From NCBI GenBank assembly GCA_963575745.1, contig CAUYUJ010009535.1, positions 422,870 through 486,869 of the forward strand: DNA of 64,000 bases. Direction: 5' to 3'. Shown here in pieces: positions 11,481-22,380 of this stretch; position 1 is the stretch's first letter; each line of letters begins with the position of its first letter. This stretch comes from Prorocentrum cordatum (taxonomy: Eukaryota > Sar > Dinophyceae > Prorocentrales > Prorocentraceae). The translations under genes and the position numbers were made by a program. The notes under the pieces are model-generated. The model was not told where the DNA came from. It ran no database searches and was given only the letters and a program-made list of their open reading frames with translations.

Positions 11481-12125
11481 CTACGTTGGGCTATGGTATG
11501 CTATGATACACCGTGGTATGCGATGCCATGCGATGCTATGCGATGCAGCGCAGCGGCGTGATATATGACAGCGCTGTGCTATATGCGTTGCGATGCGACG
11601 TGGTCGAGGCCAGCGACGGGGTGGGCCAGGACGGAGAGGAGGGTGACGAGAGGGGTGGAAATGAAGCCCGATGGGGGTACGAGAGAGGGAGTGTGCGTGA
11701 GGGAGGAGAGGGATGGCAAGAGATAGAGGGAGGGAGGTAAAGGAGAGGAGGGCGGAGAAGGGAGGGAGGAGGGAGGGAGACAGGAAAGACGAGGGGAGAA
11801 CAAGATGAGAGATATATGAAATATGAGGGGGGATGGATCTAAGAAGGAGAAGGGATACGGAGATGGGGGAAATGGCGGGGAGGATGGGGGAACGGAAATA
11901 GGAGCATAGAGATAACATCCATGATTTAAGAGGGGAGGGTTAGGGGGGCACTAATATGTATATGATGGTACCACGTGGCGTGCGATGCTATGCTACCCCA
12001 TGCTGTGCTATGCGGCTTTACCCATTCACCCAAGAATCGCAACGAAATGCAACGCAACGCAGCACAGTGCTCCGCACGATACGCAATACAATGCAATGCA
12101 ATGCTCTGCGATGCGCAGCTCAGGC
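11480..12125. repeat. ATGC-alternating repeats around a purine-rich block
   Basis: GATGCTATGCGATGC-type units occur at 11486-11560 and 11970-12110, related to those at 3.4 kb and 22.5 kb. Between them lies GA-rich DNA (11620-11900). No coding evidence. Confidence 0.6.
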
Positions 12126-12410
12126 GGCGACCCGGGCGAAAGCCCTGATATTGATATAGGGGCGTGCTCGACAGAGCTTGTATATTATATGGCGGACTCG
12201 GCGAAAGCCGTTCTACAGATGATGACGACATGGATGCGATATCAAATTGTGTTGCACTCCGCGCGCAGGCTGCGTGCAAATCTCTTTGAAGAAAGTTCTT
12301 CTCCAGGCGGCGCCTGCGGCCTGGCGCCGTCTGCCGCCTGGAGCCCGCGCGGCCGACTGCACGTTCAGTACGGCCTCGTCGCGCTCCCCGTGCCACGCTG
12401 CGTGGCGCGC

Positions 12411-14264
12411 CTACGTCTGCCGCAGGCGCCTCCTCTTGCCCCCGATGCTCGCATCGGGCTCGCTCTTCATCGACGTGCCGCCGTCCGTGATCGGGGGCGT
12501 CGCCTGCTGCTGCTGCTGCTGCTGCTGCTGCGCAGTCCCCTGCGCGCCCTCCGCCAAGTGCTCCAGCTCGCTGACGAACGCCGCTGGCACCCCGTCGCTG
12601 AGCAGGCCCGAGTTGCGGTACTTCTTGAGGTAGTCGTTGGCCATGGTGGCCGTGTGCACCGACGATGTCATCGTCAGCAGGTCGATGCCCTCGACGATCA
12701 CGCTCGCCTTCTGCGCTTTCTGCAAAGCCGCGGTCGCGAGGGCCACCGACTGACAAGTGACCTCGTGGTCCTGGAGGCGGGGCGCGATGGCGAGCTCCTT
12801 CGCCTTCGTGCAGAGGTCGGCGATGAAGTTGTACAGCTTGTTGTTGGCCTCCACCGTCGCCGAAGTCTTCCCCCTGAGGAGCTTGGAGGCGATGGCGTGA
12901 ACGAACTTATCCTCGCGGAACGCCGCCCCCCAAGTCGGCGTCGCTTGGCGGCGCGCCTCGGCCTCGCGCACCAGGGCGTCCGCGAACACCTCCAGCAGCT
13001 TCGTCGTGCAGCGGCCGCCGAACTTCGACATCAATTGCACCCACTCGCGGAGGGCGCCGATCGAGACGGGCGAGACCAACGCCATGCCCTCGGCCCTCAC
13101 GGTCGACGGGGAAGTCACGCACTTCTCCAGGCGCACGATGGTCTTGCCGAACGCGCGCAGCATATCAGAAATCCCTCCGACGGCGAGGTCCGATGACATG
13201 TCCTGCACGTTTGGCTTCAGGAGGATCGCGTGCAAGAGCGCCGCGTTGTGCGCAAGGCCCCTCGCGGCGCAGAAGACCTGCAAGAACTCGCTGGCCACGT
13301 CGACGGGCACTTGAGCCGTGGTCGGCGCAACGCCGCTGCTGCCGCGGCCCTGCGCCTCCATGTCGAAGAATGGGACCTCGGCGCTCCTGGCAAACTTCAT
13401 CAGCGCACCGTAGTACATGTTGCACGAGTAACCCTGGAAAGGCGGCTCCTCGTCGTCGCCGCTCGGGGGGATCTCGTCGCCGTACGCTCGCATCTCCTCC
13501 ATGCTGTCGGACTGGAGCAGGTGGTCGATCAAGGCGTCGTTCGCGCTGCTGTCGAGGATGTCGGGGCGAACGATCTTCACATTCACGCACTGCTTGAAGA
13601 TGCCACCCACCAAGCTCTGCGTGAGGTTCTCGATGTTTATCTTGGCGACGCGGCGGCCCTCCTCTCGGCAGTAATTGCGCACGCGAGTCACAAGGGAGCC
13701 GACTATCTGTGTATCAGCTACGCTGCAGTCGGAATCCAATGAGATGGTCCAGCCGCCCTCCCCGCGGTGGTACAAGCTGCTGAACTTGCAGAACACCTCG
13801 AGCTCCAAGCTCGCGTCCACTCCACGCTGCAGGTTGACCTCCTCGCGGAAGTGACCGAGCAGGTCGAGCGGCTGCAGCCTGAGCTCCATGATGGCATCGA
13901 TGTACTCGATGGCGGTGCCGATCATCGCCTTGTTCTTGGTGAAGCTCCTCATCGCGACAGTAGGGTTCTCAAGGCCCGTTAACTTGGTATTGAAATCGGC
14001 GATGCGCCTGCCCACCGAGTCCGCATGTCGGCATACCATGCAGAAGTACCCGTCCATCTCCTTCTCGAAGTCGTCCAGCAAGTACTTGAGGCCCGTCAGC
14101 GAAGCAGAGTTGACGCCCACGTCCTGGCGCGAGTACCCGACGATTGGGATCGCCTCGCACCCCACCGAAACTCCGACTTCGTCCGAACCGAGGCCAGACA
14201 CTTGGCTATCTTGGAGGGTATGCGTGGCTGCCTCGCCGTCGAACGGCTGCTGGGTCTCGCTCAC
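12411..14264 (-). CDS. Locus B, C-terminal part (unrecognised, polyQ tail)
   Basis: About 617 codons of non-repetitive, high-quality protein-like sequence. It is largely alpha-helical in character (for example YLLDDFEKEMDGYFCMVCRH near the start) and ends in a nine-glutamine run (CAG repeat at about 12512-12540), a TSMKSEPD motif that fits a SUMO consensus, and a basic KRRRLRQ tail that could be a nuclear signal. The frame is open upstream of the GTG at 14264 (LLPPTPQTLGEYV), so this is a continuation of the segments at 15051-14206 rather than a separate gene. No family recognised. Base composition and codon use match the upstream parts. Confidence 0.6.
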   Translation of the reverse strand: MSETQQPFDGEAATHTLQDSQVSGLGSDEVGVSVGCEAIPIVGYSRQDVGVNSASLTGLKYLLDDFEKEMDGYFCMVCRHADSVGRRIADFNTKLTGLENPTVAMRSFTKNKAMIGTAIEYIDAIMELRLQPLDLLGHFREEVNLQRGVDASLELEVFCKFSSLYHRGEGGWTISLDSDCSVADTQIVGSLVTRVRNYCREEGRRVAKINIENLTQSLVGGIFKQCVNVKIVRPDILDSSANDALIDHLLQSDSMEEMRAYGDEIPPSGDDEEPPFQGYSCNMYYGALMKFARSAEVPFFDMEAQGRGSSGVAPTTAQVPVDVASEFLQVFCAARGLAHNAALLHAILLKPNVQDMSSDLAVGGISDMLRAFGKTIVRLEKCVTSPSTVRAEGMALVSPVSIGALREWVQLMSKFGGRCTTKLLEVFADALVREAEARRQATPTWGAAFREDKFVHAIASKLLRGKTSATVEANNKLYNFIADLCTKAKELAIAPRLQDHEVTCQSVALATAALQKAQKASVIVEGIDLLTMTSSVHTATMANDYLKKYRNSGLLSDGVPAAFVSELEHLAEGAQGTAQQQQQQQQQATPPITDGGTSMKSEPDASIGGKRRRLRQT

Positions 14265-15066
14265 ATACTCGCCGAGCGTCTGCGGCGTCGGAGGCAGGAG
14301 GCGGGCTGCATTTATCCAAGATCTCCTCGATCCTCCCGCGGCTGAAACGGATCATGACCCAGGTGCCCACCTGCCCCAGCTCGACGAGGTCCAGGATCTC
14401 GTTCTCGAGCTGAGGCAACGCACTCTGCAGGCCAGCAGGGGGCCAGTCGTTGAGCGCCTGATGGAATTTGACACAGGACTGCTTCGCAATGTGGATGAAG
14501 GGCAGCAGGCTGAGGGGCGTTATGGGGGCACCGCCGTCGCCGCTGGAAATCCACTGGTCTAGATTACCGAAGGCGGCGCCGAGCCCGTTCGTCAAATCCG
14601 CCGAGCCTTCGAGGTAGATCTTGTTGGCGGCCTCGTCCTGCAAACCCTGCTTGCCAACCTTCCTGGCGAACAGCATGGCGTCCGTGCGCGTGGGGTACGT
14701 GTTCATTGCCTTGGCAAGCTCGGCGCTCGCCGTAGCATCCCTCGCCGAGCCATTGATCAGCTTGCGAGCCGCCCTAACATCAGACGTCAACGGCCTGTCG
14801 CGCTCGTCGTCAAAGGACGCACTGAAGATGCAAGCGCAGGCGGACAACAGGGCATCCAAATCTGACTTATCCTTCAGAATAGCCCAGCCGACCTCGGTAG
14901 CTTTCTCATTCCAGAGCGCCGCAACCTTCTGCAGCTCCCGCGCGACTGCGACGATGTCGACCTTCCTCGTGGCTCCCTTCTCCTTCAGGAGGGCGCCAAC
15001 TAGCGCCGCGGCCCACCCTGGCCAATCACTTCCCGTGCACAAGGTCGGCACATGCGGCCCTGCGGC
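14206..15066 (-). CDS. Locus B, central part (unrecognised)
   Basis: In the same frame as the upstream segment and separated from it only by a TGA at 15067-15069. It encodes about 250 residues of normal protein-like sequence including GSADLTNGLGAAFGNL, similar to KDLSNLTNGLASAAGF in locus A. Near 14310 the sense appears to pass to the frame used by the downstream 617-codon part; both frames overlap for about 60 bp and either a one-base indel or a very short intron would join them. A structural or nuclear role is possible but nothing proves it. Confidence 0.55.
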   Translation of the reverse strand, partial: AAGPHVPTLCTGSDWPGWAAALVGALLKEKGATRKVDIVAVARELQKVAALWNEKATEVGWAILKDKSDLDALLSACACIFSASFDDERDRPLTSDVRAARKLINGSARDATASAELAKAMNTYPTRTDAMLFARKVGKQGLQDEAANKIYLEGSADLTNGLGAAFGNLDQWISSGDGGAPITPLSLLPFIHIAKQSCVKFHQALNDWPPAGLQSALPQLENEILDLVELGQVGTWVMIRFSRGRIEEILDKCSPPPASDAADARRVCERDPAAVRRRGSHAYPPR

Positions 15067-16383
15067 TCAGCCAGCCGCAGGGGCGCTTGCGCCGACGATG
15101 GGGCCAGGACGGGCCTGGGCAGGAGGGCGTCGGTGCATAGTTGGCCTCCTCCGATCCTTGGCGGCCTCGGCGTCGGCGTCGACGCGCGGAGGGTCGAACA
15201 AGAAGCCCTTGATGAGGTCGACGATGTACTTGATGATGACGTCACTCGGCCCCTTCTTGAAGTAGTCCATCAGCTTTGACGCGACCTTGCGCTTCTTCAT
15301 GGCGGAGACGGAGCTGGCCTTCTCAGCGGCATCAGCCTGAGCAGCGCATGACGTAAAGGCCTTGTCACGGCCCGCCCGATCATCAGTGTCATCCTCCTTC
15401 TCCTGTTTCTGGGGCGTCGCGGACTCGGACCCCTCGGGCGCATCATCCAGGAACGCGCTCATGTCCTCGCCGAAGGCTATGAAGTCGGCGATCTTACTCA
15501 AGTTCTCCTTCACGTCCTTCACGTCGAGGATGTGGAGTGTCGCCACCGCGGACTTCGTGTTCTTGAACTCCTTCGCGCACTGGGCAAAACTGTGGACGAC
15601 TTTCAAATCTGGCGCGAGCTGGAGTTCGATCTTGTCTAAGAAGTGCTGGAGCGCGGTGAAGTGAGGTAAGGTGCCGACCAACTCTGAATCCCTCTGGCAG
15701 TCGAGCCACTTCTGACCCGCCGCGTGCAACGCCGAGAGAATCCCAGGCCGCCGCTTGATCTGACGATAGGCTTTGACGACGTCGGGGTGGAACTTCTTGT
15801 TGGTCTTGGCTTCGTACTGGGCGAAGCGGCGGGCGAGGGCATCAACGGTTGGCTTCTTATAGCTTCCATGCCAACCTATATCGGAAGTCTTCTCTGCGCA
15901 CTGGTTGATGGCCTGGCGCGTCCGCCTCGCCTGGACGAGGGCGGGGTCCGACGGCAGCTCGGCAGCGATGGAGGTATCCAGGAGCGGCGACTCCAAGCCG
16001 TCATCTTCGTCGCTGCTCGCACTTCCCCTCCACTCTGGTAGCACGGCGGCGTCCACGACGCCGAAACCAGCCTCGACCTCACCACCTGCGGGCTCCTCAG
16101 GGACCTCGCCCTTGGACTCCTCCTTGGCGGCCTTCGCGGCCAGGCCGCGCGAGCGCAGCGTGGCGCGGCGCTGAGGGGCGACGGGCGCCGTTCCAGATGA
16201 GAACGTGGCTTGACTCTCCATGTCATCCTCATGCGGCCCATGCGGAGGCTCCTCCCCCTGGGCGCCGAGGCTGTCGGCGGCGGGCGCACTCGCCTCGGAG
16301 GCGGCGGCGCCGAGGTCGGCGCTGTCGGGCACCTCGGCCTTGACAAGGCCGCGGCCGAGCAGCGCGGCGGGCGCGGCGGACAT
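15067..16383 (-). CDS. Locus B, N-terminal part (unrecognised)
   Basis: ATG at 16383 begins 438 codons. The first 130 residues are acidic and Ala/Ser/Pro-rich, with a VKAEVPD motif fitting a SUMO consensus. Residues about 150-330 are helical and basic (GWHGSYKKPTVDALARRFAQ, then LKVVHSFAQCAKEFKNTKSA), followed by a lysine-rich stretch KKRKVASKLMDYFKKGPSD that contains an SV40-like nuclear signal pattern KKRKV. It ends at a TGA, after which the same frame stays coding-like, so the stop may be a mutation, or a short intron may span it. No recognised family; a nuclear protein is a fair inference. Confidence 0.6.
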   Translation of the reverse strand: MSAAPAALLGRGLVKAEVPDSADLGAAASEASAPAADSLGAQGEEPPHGPHEDDMESQATFSSGTAPVAPQRRATLRSRGLAAKAAKEESKGEVPEEPAGGEVEAGFGVVDAAVLPEWRGSASSDEDDGLESPLLDTSIAAELPSDPALVQARRTRQAINQCAEKTSDIGWHGSYKKPTVDALARRFAQYEAKTNKKFHPDVVKAYRQIKRRPGILSALHAAGQKWLDCQRDSELVGTLPHFTALQHFLDKIELQLAPDLKVVHSFAQCAKEFKNTKSAVATLHILDVKDVKENLSKIADFIAFGEDMSAFLDDAPEGSESATPQKQEKEDDTDDRAGRDKAFTSCAAQADAAEKASSVSAMKKRKVASKLMDYFKKGPSDVIIKYIVDLIKGFLFDPPRVDADAEAAKDRRRPTMHRRPPAQARPGPIVGASAPAAG

Positions 16384-16464
16384 CGCCGCGCGGAGCGCCG
16401 CCTCTGGGGCAAGAGGACCCCTGCCACACCCTGTGGCCGAAATCTATGCAGTGCGTGACGACTG

Positions 16465-16569
16465 CGCTTCTCCATGCCCTAAATGTCGGAGTCGTCGTCG
16501 TCGTCCGTCGTCGTCCTTCGGCGGCGTCGTCGTCGCCATCGTCGCCGACATTTAGGGCGTGGAGAAGCG
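16465..16569. repeat. 105-bp foldback element with 25-bp inverted repeats
   Basis: 16465-16489 and 16545-16569 are reverse complements with one mismatch in 25 (CGCTTCTCCAYGCCCTAAAT core). The 55-bp loop is mostly GTC repeats. It lies just upstream of the locus B start codon (81 bp away), so it could be in the 5' leader or promoter. Confidence 0.7.
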
Positions 16570-16779
16570 TCGTCGTCATCGCCGCCGCCGTCGTCCTCTC
16601 GAGTCTCCGGCCAGCGGAAGCGAATATCTAGGGCGCGTTTAACCTATCGCACTCTCCGGCCCCAACGACACGCGAACCACTGTGGAAATCATGCTTCGTG
16701 GCGCGATCGTCCGAAAGTATACCGAAACTGCCCATGCAACAGCAACTACATCCACTGCGCAACAAGAACGCCAGGAAGA

Positions 16780-17020
16780 GGAAGGAAACGGAGGGAAGAA
16801 GGAGAGAGAGAGGAAGATGGGGAGCGAGGAGGAGGAGGGGCGAGGAGGAGGATTACTACTACTACTACTACTATACTACTATACTACTACGGTTAAGGAA
16901 GGGGATGAGGAGTGAGGGAGAAGAGGATGGGGAGTAGGATGCGGACGATGGGAAGCGAGGAGGGGGAGGGGGAGGGGAGGCGAGGAGGAGGATGGGGAGT
17001 GAGGAGGGGGAGGAGTATTA
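16780..17020. repeat. GA-rich tract with TAC repeats
   Basis: Purine-rich GAGGAGG sequence with a (CTA)n block at 16853-16892. Confidence 0.75.
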
Positions 17021-17084
17021 CTACTACCATACTACTACTATTACTACGACTACGATTACTCCTACTACTACTACCACTACCACT

Positions 17085-17135
<51 letters not shown>

Positions 17136-17168
17136 GCTACTGCTACTGCTACTGCTACTGCTACTGCT

Positions 17169-17242
<74 letters not shown>

Positions 17243-17301
17243 TACTACTACTACTACTACTACTACTATTACTACTACTACTACTACTACTACTACTGCT
17301 C

Positions 17302-17358
<57 letters not shown>

Positions 17359-17368
17359 TAACACTATA
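17020..17368. repeat. Compound (TAC)n-(TGCTAC)n-(GAC)n-(TAC)n array
   Basis: About 350 bp of perfect triplets in blocks: TAC, then GCTACT hexamers (17133-17168), then ACG (17169-17240), then TAC again. All three + frames are open homopolymeric products, so the frames have no coding meaning. Confidence 0.95.
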
Positions 17369-18000
17369 GCTACCACTGGAACCATGAGAAGTACTACTGC
17401 CAGCACAATATGTTGACGTAGACTTTGCTCGTGCTCTGTGTGCTGTGTACATGGCTGTCGGGCGAGAAGTGGCAGATGGGCCCATCTGCACCCCTCGGAT
17501 AACATGGCGAAGGGGTTGGGGGGTGTCCAGAAGTTTGTTTTGCCCCTGGCGGTAAAACAGATCTTTACTGCACACATTCAAAACCAGCTCAAATGTTGCC
17601 CAGCCAGCTGGTGTGGTCAAAGCGGCCCCTACTATACATTTAAATCTACACTTGCTGCCAGCTTACCTTGAAGCTTAAATGGACGGCGGTCTCTTGTACA
17701 CGTTAAGTGCTTTTTAATATGCATTTTGCGTGCACGTCCATGTGCGTTATATGAAAAGTGTCAGCGTTTGCGTGGGAGGTCTTCACGCGCATTGTAACGT
17801 GCACTCGAAGTTCAAACTGCATGGAAAAGTGCACTGAAAGTCTTCTACAAGTGTTCTAAACATGCATCACATCACATTGTGCACGCATGGTGAAAGTGGC
17901 ATGAAAGTGTTATAAAAGTGCGCCACATCACACACATGTCATTCGTATGAAGACATAAGTTAAGCCTACATGTTAGCTTACCTTTACCTTTACCCATGTA
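17369..18000. other. AT-richer unique region with diverged tandem repeats
   Basis: Lower GC than the surroundings. Two or three diverged copies of a 50-60 bp unit (AAGTGTTNTAAA...GCNNCACATCACA) occur at about 17825-17940. No ORF or RNA gene is recognised. Confidence 0.5.
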
Positions 18001-18525
18001 GAAAAAAAACAAAAACCCATAATAACAACTCCGATTGGAGGGTCAGAGGAAGGGGGCTGGGGCGAGTACTTCGGGGTGCGTGAACTTCAGGAGGGCGCCC
18101 GCTTACGCATGGGAAAGACAACCTGTGGCGACTGGAAAACTTGTTGATGGGGCTTGTGCAAGTGAGGGGAGAGGGGAGGGGGGGGTCTAACCCAAGCGGG
18201 GCTGCACTGTGAAATCTGCGACGGAAGAGTTATGCACTTAGGAGCCATTTAGAACATAATCGGAGAATGAATAGGCGGTGGGGCGCGCGCGAATGGCAGA
18301 GGGGAGGAAGTGCACGCGTTTAGTCAACGCCGCATGAAACGCTATACACGCCGCGCGTCGCGGACCGCGCTAGATGCGCCCCGACCAGAAGTTGCGCTTT
18401 CAGTCCGCGCTATTCGACGACGAGGGGGCGCCCCGCCAGGCGAGCGCTCGCGGCGACCGACAGGTAGGCAGCGCGCGGCGATGATGGGGGGAGGGAGGAA
18501 AAGAACGACGAGGAGAGCTCAGGAA
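18001..18525. other. Unassigned unique region
   Basis: Mixed sequence without recognisable coding or RNA features; GC-rich patch at 18270-18480. Confidence 0.4.
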
Positions 18526-18535
18526 TGAACGGGGA

Positions 18536-18575
18536 GGGGGGGGGGGGGGGGTGGAGGGGGGGGGGGGGGGGGGGG

Positions 18576-18655
<80 letters not shown>

Positions 18656-18680
18656 GGGGGGGGGGGGGGGGGGGGGGGGA
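18536..18680. repeat. Poly(G) block of about 145 bp
   Basis: G-runs interrupted only by a T and about five A. The longest uninterrupted run exceeds 70 G (about 18582-18653). Confidence 0.95.
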
Positions 18681-18699
18681 GGAGTGGGGCGCGCTGCGA

Positions 18700-19560
18700 T
18701 GTTCAACGTTGAGCGCCCCTTTGTTTTTTCACTCGCTGGTCGAGCACGCCCGCGCTGCCCACGCCGTCGATCGCGGCCAGGTCGTCGTCGAATTCGACGA
18801 CCCTTTGTCCTGTGCCGTAGTGGTGCGCGAACGACGGGCGCCCGCGGCCTGCGGTGCGATAGCGCCGCCAGCGGGGCCAGCGCGCCCCTCGGGGATGAAC
18901 GCGGCCGCGTTCGGCTTGAAGGCGAACGCGGCCGCCGAAGGCGGGCGCGGTCGCCTCGGCATGGCAAGGCGGCGTCGCCCTCCTCCCCCAGCTGCTCGCG
19001 TCGGCTGCGCTGCGAAGAACTCGTCCAGCAGGCCCAGCACACTGCGATGGCCCCTGCCATTGTCGTCCCAAGGAGCGGGCGCTGCGCCGCGCGCGACCCG
19101 CGCATCGGCATTGGGTGCGCCAGCGGGGCCTTTTTTATCGAGGCTTCCCGCGGGCGCCCCCTGTGCCATCAACCCCGAGCGGTACAGGGGCCGCGCTCGC
19201 TTGGGGGGTCGGCCGACGCGACGCGCGCCACTGCTGCCCGCGTCAAGCCGAAAGCATCCGACTTATCGGCGTCGGGGCCGAATGGGGCCGCGATGAGGAT
19301 TTCGACCGCGTTGCGGAAGACGTAGCGCAGGCTGCACTTCGCCCCGAAGCTCTCGCCGAGCACGGTGTCAACGGTTGCCGTCGAACACCCACGTGCTGCG
19401 GGAAGCGTCGGCGGTCTTGCCTCCTGCTCGGGCGCAGCCACCTCGCGACGCCCATCGTCGGCAGTCGTGCGGAAAACCTCCGCCCGCGCCAGTTGGCTTA
19501 GGGGTGCGGAAATTGCAGCTGTCGCCGACCGCCCGCCGCCCGCGCTTGATGCACGACGGA
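18700..19560 (-). CDS. Possible exon(s), unrecognised, GC-rich
   Basis: The best protein-like stretch is on the minus strand at about 19410-19210, including LGESFGAKCSLRYVFRNAVE and LIAAPFGPDADKSDAFGLTR. A second minus frame nearer the poly(G) (19120-18760) has SVLGLLDEFFAAQPTRAAGG. GC is so high that all six frames are open, so none can be preferred by length. Weak call, no family. Confidence 0.25.
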
Positions 19561-19604
19561 TTCTGCGAAACGCGACCCCGAACGGTTTCAGACTCCTTCC
19601 GCCC

Positions 19605-20260
19605 CCCGCACTTTGACCCCCCCCCCCTCTCGGTTCAAAATCCGCTCAACATGGGGCCCCGATCTCCCTCGAATCCTCATCCTCTCACCCCCTTGCTCAC
19701 CCCCACCCCCTTGCTCACCCTCCCTCCCGCCCCCTCCCGCCCCCCTCTCCGCCCGCCCCCCCCCCCGCCCCTCCCTTCACTCCCCCCTTCTCCCTCGTCC
19801 TCCTCCTCCTCCTCTCCCTCCCTCCTTCCCTCCTCCTTCACTCCTCCTCATTCCTCTCTCCTCCTCCTCATCAGCCTCTCATCCTCCTCCCCCACCTCAC
19901 TCTTCCTTTCCTCCTCCTTTTCCTTCCCCCTCACTGATGGCCCAAACAAAAAGAGAAGACAGAGAGGGAGGCCGACCAGAGCGGGCCCTGAGGCCGCTCC
20001 ACACCCCCTCCCTCCCCCCCTCCCCCCCCGTTCCGATCTCGCGCCCCCTCCGCCACTGCCGCCGTGTCCGCTCCCTCCCCGACACCCCTTACCCCCCCCC
20101 CTTCCCCGTCCTTCCCCCCGCGCCCGTTCACCTCCTCGCCCGCCCTCAGCCCCCGCCCTCCCTTCCTCACTTTGCCTCCGCTATTTCAGTCTTTCCACTG
20201 CCCCGCCGCACCTCCACCCCCTCCGCCCACCCCCTCCCCCTCCTCACTTTTCCCGCTCAT
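19605..20260. repeat. C/CT-rich low-complexity tract
   Basis: Pyrimidine-rich with many C-runs; a purine island at 19940-20000. No coding evidence. Confidence 0.8.
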
Positions 20261-20690
20261 CCTCCTTGATCAGCGATCCGCGGAGAGCCGTGCAATGTTC
20301 CCTATTCCCAATACATGAAAAATATAACAACCGCGCGCCAGCGCGAATATTTTCTGGCGTTCTAGAAACGCGCGCGTGCAAACTCATATACAACGGACAA
20401 GGCAGCGCGCCGCCGATCCTTTTCTCGCCCGCTGCGTTTTTCGTTTTTTTTTTTTTTTTTTTTTTTGAACGCACGCGCGCATAGCGCCGCTCCGACCTGG
20501 CACGTTTAAGCAGGGCGCAACGTGGAGTCGCGCGAACGCAACTGCGTTTTTGACCAGAACACTAGTCAAGGCCACAACGGGGAAGCGCGGGGGGGGGCGG
20601 GGGGCGACTTTGCAAACATCCGCACCTCGCGTGTCCCGATCTCTGAATGACAATCACCCAGTCAGCTATGTCTGGAAGACATCACGCTCT
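20261..20690. other. Unassigned region with T-run
   Basis: Mixed sequence around a T-run of about 22 (20444-20466). No recognised gene. Confidence 0.45.
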
Positions 20691-20694
20691 GCGC

Positions 20695-21075
20695 GCGCCC
20701 TCTTAATGCACCCTTCTTAATGCACCCTCTTAATGCACCTCCCTCTTAATGCACCCTCTTAATGCACCCTCTTGACGCACCCTCTTAATGTACCCTCTTA
20801 ACGCACCGTCTTAATGCACCCTCTTGACGTGATTTCCTCTTAATGTACCCTCTTAATGCAACCTCTTAATGCACCCTCTTGATGCGACTACCCGCCTCTC
20901 AATGTGAATAAACCTCTTAATGCGCCCTCTTAATGCACCCTCTTAATGCACCCCTCTTGACGTGAAAAACCCGCCCCTCTTGATGCACCCTCTTAATGCG
21001 CCCTCTTGGCGCATTTTCGTCTTGATGCGCCCTCTTGATCTTGACGCGTCCTCTTGACGTGAAAACCCGCGCGTC
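20695..21075. repeat. CTCTTAATGCACC tandem array (TCAAGAGG family, inverted)
   Basis: About 25 units of CTCTTAATGCACC / CTCTTGATGCACC / CTCTTGACGTGA, spaced 10-20 bp. The reverse complement (GGTGCATCAAGAG) carries the TCAAGAG core found at 8.94-9.12 and 30.73-30.80 kb. Confidence 0.85.
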
Positions 21076-21680
21076 TTGACGTGCGTTTGCCGCTTTAGAT
21101 GCCCTTCTGTAGATGCCCAGTCTCGCTTCAGAGGCGCGTCTGACGTCGCTCCGCCCGAATGCATGGCGCCCTCCGACGACGTCGTCCGAACCTGCGGAAA
21201 GCGGCGGCGCCGCCTCTCTCTTGTTCGGATCCACGTAACGCAGCGCCTTCACAGCCGCTGCCGCCGCTGCTGTGGAAGGTCGGGCACCGCCTGTGGACCC
21301 CGCTGCACGGCTCGGCCGCGTTGTAGATGCCCCGCAAGGGGCTATGCGCAGCCGTCCAGAGCAGGTCGAATAACTGCCGCTGCGGCTGGGCCCCATCGCG
21401 CTGCCGCTGGGCGCGGGGCTTCGGCTGGGCGCGAGGCCGCGGCTGGGCCCCATCGCGCTGCTGGACAAATTCGCACCCGTTGGCGATGCATCGCGAAACT
21501 ACAAGTCAAGCCCGAGGGCGAACTACTCCACCAGGGCGTCCTGGGGGTCTCCCACCTGTTATCGCCCAATATCGTACCACCACGGAACTCCGTATAGTTT
21601 CGCGGGGTCCGTCGGCCTGGACATGTGCGCCGCACGTCGGCGGTGCATGAAACCGCCATTACGGTGCATGAAACCCCCTG
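21076..21680. other. GC-rich unique region, no supported gene
   Basis: Includes repeated GCCGCTGGGCG/GCTGGGCCCCATCGCGCTG units at 21380-21470. Frames on both strands are Arg/Ala/Pro-rich without motifs. Confidence 0.4.
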
Positions 21681-21689
21681 CCCCTGCTC

Positions 21690-21900
21690 GTCCTCGCCGT
21701 CGTGCTCCTCGTCGTCGTGCCCGCCGTGCTCGTCGTCATGCTCGGTGTCGTCGTGCTCGTCGTCGTGCTTGCGGTGTGTTCGTGGTCGTAGTCGTGCTCG
21801 TGGTCGTCGTCGCGTTGTGCTCGTGGTCGTCGTCGTCGCGCTCGTCGTCGTGCCCGTGGTCGCGGTCATCGTCGTCGTCGTCGCGGTCGTCGTCGCGCGT
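21690..21900. repeat. (CGT)n / GTCGTCGTGCTC repeats
   Basis: Triplet-based CGTCGTGCTCGT repeats, open in several frames for compositional reasons. Confidence 0.85.
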
Positions 21901-22380
21901 TCCGGAACTGCCGACAGGCACCTCGCTTACGCCAGCGGGCAAATGCTGGCGTGCGGGGCAAAGAAACGCGACGAGGGATTGCGGGACAAAAAAACACACG
22001 AGCTTGCACTCGGTAAAGAAGGGCGCGCCCGAGCTACACATTTTTTACTTCAGGTAGCGAAACGAAACCGCCGACGCAAGCGATGAGGCGTTGGATGGAA
22101 AAGCCAGGAAGTCCAAAGTGAAGGCGCGTTCGCTTTGGACGCCCCTCTGGCGGAGCGGGAGGGGGGCGCAAGAAAGCGTTGCATTCTAGCGCATCAATTC
22201 GAAATAACATATATCAAACGAGGGCGACGGACCGAGAAAAGCAAATATAGAATGGACACAAACAGCCGCGCATCGAATAATGGCAATGGGCAGAAGCAGG
22301 GCGCGAGTACAAAAGGCCATACGCATCAAATAATAATGCGAAAAGCAACGGGCATTGCCCAACTAACTCACATAACATAG
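21901..22380. other. Unassigned unique region
   Basis: Ordinary composition, AT-richer from 22190. No gene is recognised. Confidence 0.4.

Noticed and set aside
16912-17620. Leu/Thr/Val homopolymer frames
   Set aside because: Direct translation of TAC/ACG triplet arrays.
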